A stretch of 64,000 nucleotides of DNA, from the NCBI GenBank assembly GCA_937926445.1, contig CALBAK010000006.1, positions 1 to 64,000 of the forward strand, read 5' to 3'. Shown piece after piece: positions 62,888 through 64,000 of the stretch. The position numbers and the translations under genes are program-made. Under the pieces are notes generated by a model that had not been told where the DNA came from, ran no database searches, and worked only from the letters and a program-made list of their open reading frames with translations. The DNA is from an uncultured Alphaproteobacteria bacterium. GTDB taxonomy: Bacteria > Pseudomonadota > Alphaproteobacteria > Geminicoccales > Geminicoccaceae. How positions within the stretch are numbered: position 1 is the stretch's first letter; each line of letters starts with the position of its first letter.

Positions 62888-64000
62888 ATGGAAGGCACGG
62901 CGCGGCACGGCGGCAGGATCCTCGTCGACCAGCTCGAGGTGCAGGGCATCGGGTTCTGCTTCGGCGTCCCGGGCGAGAGTTACCTCGCCGCGCTGGACGG
63001 CTTCCACGGCCGCAACAGGCCGCGCTTCGTGGTCTGCCGCCAGGAGGGCGGGGCGGCTATGATGGCCGAGGCGGTGGGCAAGCTCACCGGCAGGCCCGGG
63101 GTCGCCTTCGTGACCCGTGGGCCGGGTGCCACCAACGCGGCCGCAGGCGTGCACGTCGCCCAACAGGACAGCACGCCCATGATCCTCTTCGTGGGCCAGA
63201 TCGACAGCGCGACCCGCGAGCGCGACGCTTTCCAGGAGGTCGACTATCGCCGGATGTTCGGCGGGATGGCCAAATGGGCGGCGGAGATCGACCGGGTCGA
63301 GCGGATCCCCGAGTTCGTTCAGCACGCGATGTCGACCGCGATGGGCGGCCGACCGGGCCCCGTAGTCCTCGCCTTGCCGGAGGACATGCTGCATGAGCGA
63401 GCGGTGGTTGCCGACGCGCCGCGCTGGGAGGGGGTCGAGATCTGGCCCGATCCGCAGAAGCTCGCGAGCCTGCGCGCGAAGCTCGCCGAGGCCGAGCGGC
63501 CCATGGTGATCGTGGGTGGCAGCGGCTGGACGGCCGGGGCCTGTGCCGGCCTCGCCCGCTTCGTCGAGGCCTTCGATCTGCCGGTGGCGGCCGGCTTCCG
63601 CCGGCAGGACCTGCTCGACAACGAGCATCCCTGCTACGTGGGCGACATCGCGATCGGTCCCAACCCGGTGCTCGTCGAGCGCATTCAGTCCGCAGACCTC
63701 CTCCTGGTACTGGGTTCGCGGCTCTCCGAGATGACGACCCAGGGCTACAAACTTCTGGGCGTGCCGCACCCGGGTGTGCCGCTCGTCCATGTTCATCCCG
63801 ATCCGGTCGAGCTCGGCCGGGTCTACGCCCCCGAGCTCGCGATCTGCGCCACCATGCCCGCGATGGCAGCGGCGCTCGGGGCCCTCCCGCCGCCCGCCCG
63901 GCGCCCCTGGGCCGAGGACCGAGCGCGCCTTCGGACCTCGTACCTCGCTTGGCGAACCCCCGCTCCGCATCCGGGCGAGGTCCAGATGGGACGGGTCATG
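62888..64000 (+). CDS. TPP-dependent acetolactate-synthase-like enzyme, 5' part
   Basis: At least 371 residues, cut by the window end. The N-terminal TPP-binding domain is clear: GIGFCFGVPGESYLAALDGF, VCRQEGGAAMMAEAVGKLTG with catalytic Glu, TRGPGATNAAAGVHVAQQDS and RPGPVVLALPEDMLHE. The central domain follows (LLVLGSRLSEMTTQGYKLLG). The C-terminal TPP pyrophosphate-binding part lies outside. It could be acetolactate synthase-like, oxalyl-CoA decarboxylase-like or a benzoylformate/sulfopyruvate-type enzyme; the exact reaction cannot be told. It is divergent from the lar operon. Confidence 0.85.
   Translation, partial: MEGTARHGGRILVDQLEVQGIGFCFGVPGESYLAALDGFHGRNRPRFVVCRQEGGAAMMAEAVGKLTGRPGVAFVTRGPGATNAAAGVHVAQQDSTPMILFVGQIDSATRERDAFQEVDYRRMFGGMAKWAAEIDRVERIPEFVQHAMSTAMGGRPGPVVLALPEDMLHERAVVADAPRWEGVEIWPDPQKLASLRAKLAEAERPMVIVGGSGWTAGACAGLARFVEAFDLPVAAGFRRQDLLDNEHPCYVGDIAIGPNPVLVERIQSADLLLVLGSRLSEMTTQGYKLLGVPHPGVPLVHVHPDPVELGRVYAPELAICATMPAMAAALGALPPPARRPWAEDRARLRTSYLAWRTPAPHPGEVQMGRVM

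Overview
The window is a contiguous piece of a very GC-rich alphaproteobacterial chromosome. The strongest marker is a circularly permuted, two-piece tmRNA gene (about 42669-42960) followed by an alphaproteobacterial-type SspB. Supporting gene orders are yqeY-dnaG-rpoD-tRNA, carA-carB with greA, and leuA-mreB-mreC-mreD-mrdA-rodA. The combination resembles Rhodospirillales-like lineages, but the exact family cannot be fixed from sequence alone. No insertion sequence, integrase cassette, CRISPR array or rRNA was seen.

Layout. (1) 1-3200: eroded edge of a type VI secretion locus. Remnants of tssL and tssM and a possible PP2C phosphatase flank an apparently intact tagF, next to decayed minus-strand sequence. 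(2) 3230-12157: a small secreted protein, two alpha/beta hydrolases, a HerA/DUF853 ATPase, a broken flavin amine oxidase, and a complete four-gene sugar/glycerol-phosphate-type ABC importer on the minus strand. (3) 12462-23934: a quinoprotein (PQQ) alcohol-oxidation island with two divergent arms. The minus arm carries a NitT/TauT-type binding protein and permease, a PQQ alcohol dehydrogenase, and a MoxJ-like binding protein fused to cytochrome c. It ends in a UPF0260/YcgN-type gene broken by an in-frame TAG. The plus arm carries a cupredoxin-fold protein, a PQQ-system ABC binding protein, a second and quite different PQQ dehydrogenase, a diheme cytochrome c and a PQQ-associated beta-propeller. 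An ankyrin-repeat protein lies on the opposite strand inside this arm. Both dehydrogenases carry the extra Asp two residues after the catalytic Asp that is diagnostic of lanthanide-dependent enzymes. (4) 24236-36302: lysR, trxB, greA, carB, carA, yqeY, dnaG, rpoD and a CAT-anticodon tRNA that looks like tRNA-Ile2. (5) 36326-42544: a DUF4212 plus sodium:solute symporter pair, a YggT-like membrane protein, an OmpA lipoprotein, small membrane proteins and ThyX. (6) 42635-51227: ssrA, sspB, fumC, an AsmA-like giant, xerC and priA. (7) 51573-58742: leuA and the rod-shape/elongasome cluster. (8) 58739-64000: a complete larA-larC-larE-larB nickel-pincer operon facing a truncated TPP-dependent decarboxylase/synthase gene.

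How the genes work together. The island in region 3 reads as a periplasmic alcohol-oxidation and electron-transfer module. Alcohols are oxidised by PQQ enzymes, electrons pass to the fused or diheme c-type cytochromes, and binding proteins may handle cofactor, metal or substrate. ATP-binding subunits for the two binding proteins are not in the window. This island, with its unusual fused binding-protein/cytochrome and its second dehydrogenase lacking the vicinal disulfide, is the best candidate for less-described biology. The remainder is mostly core housekeeping, with three clear decay events: the T6SS edge, the amine oxidase and the YcgN-like gene.
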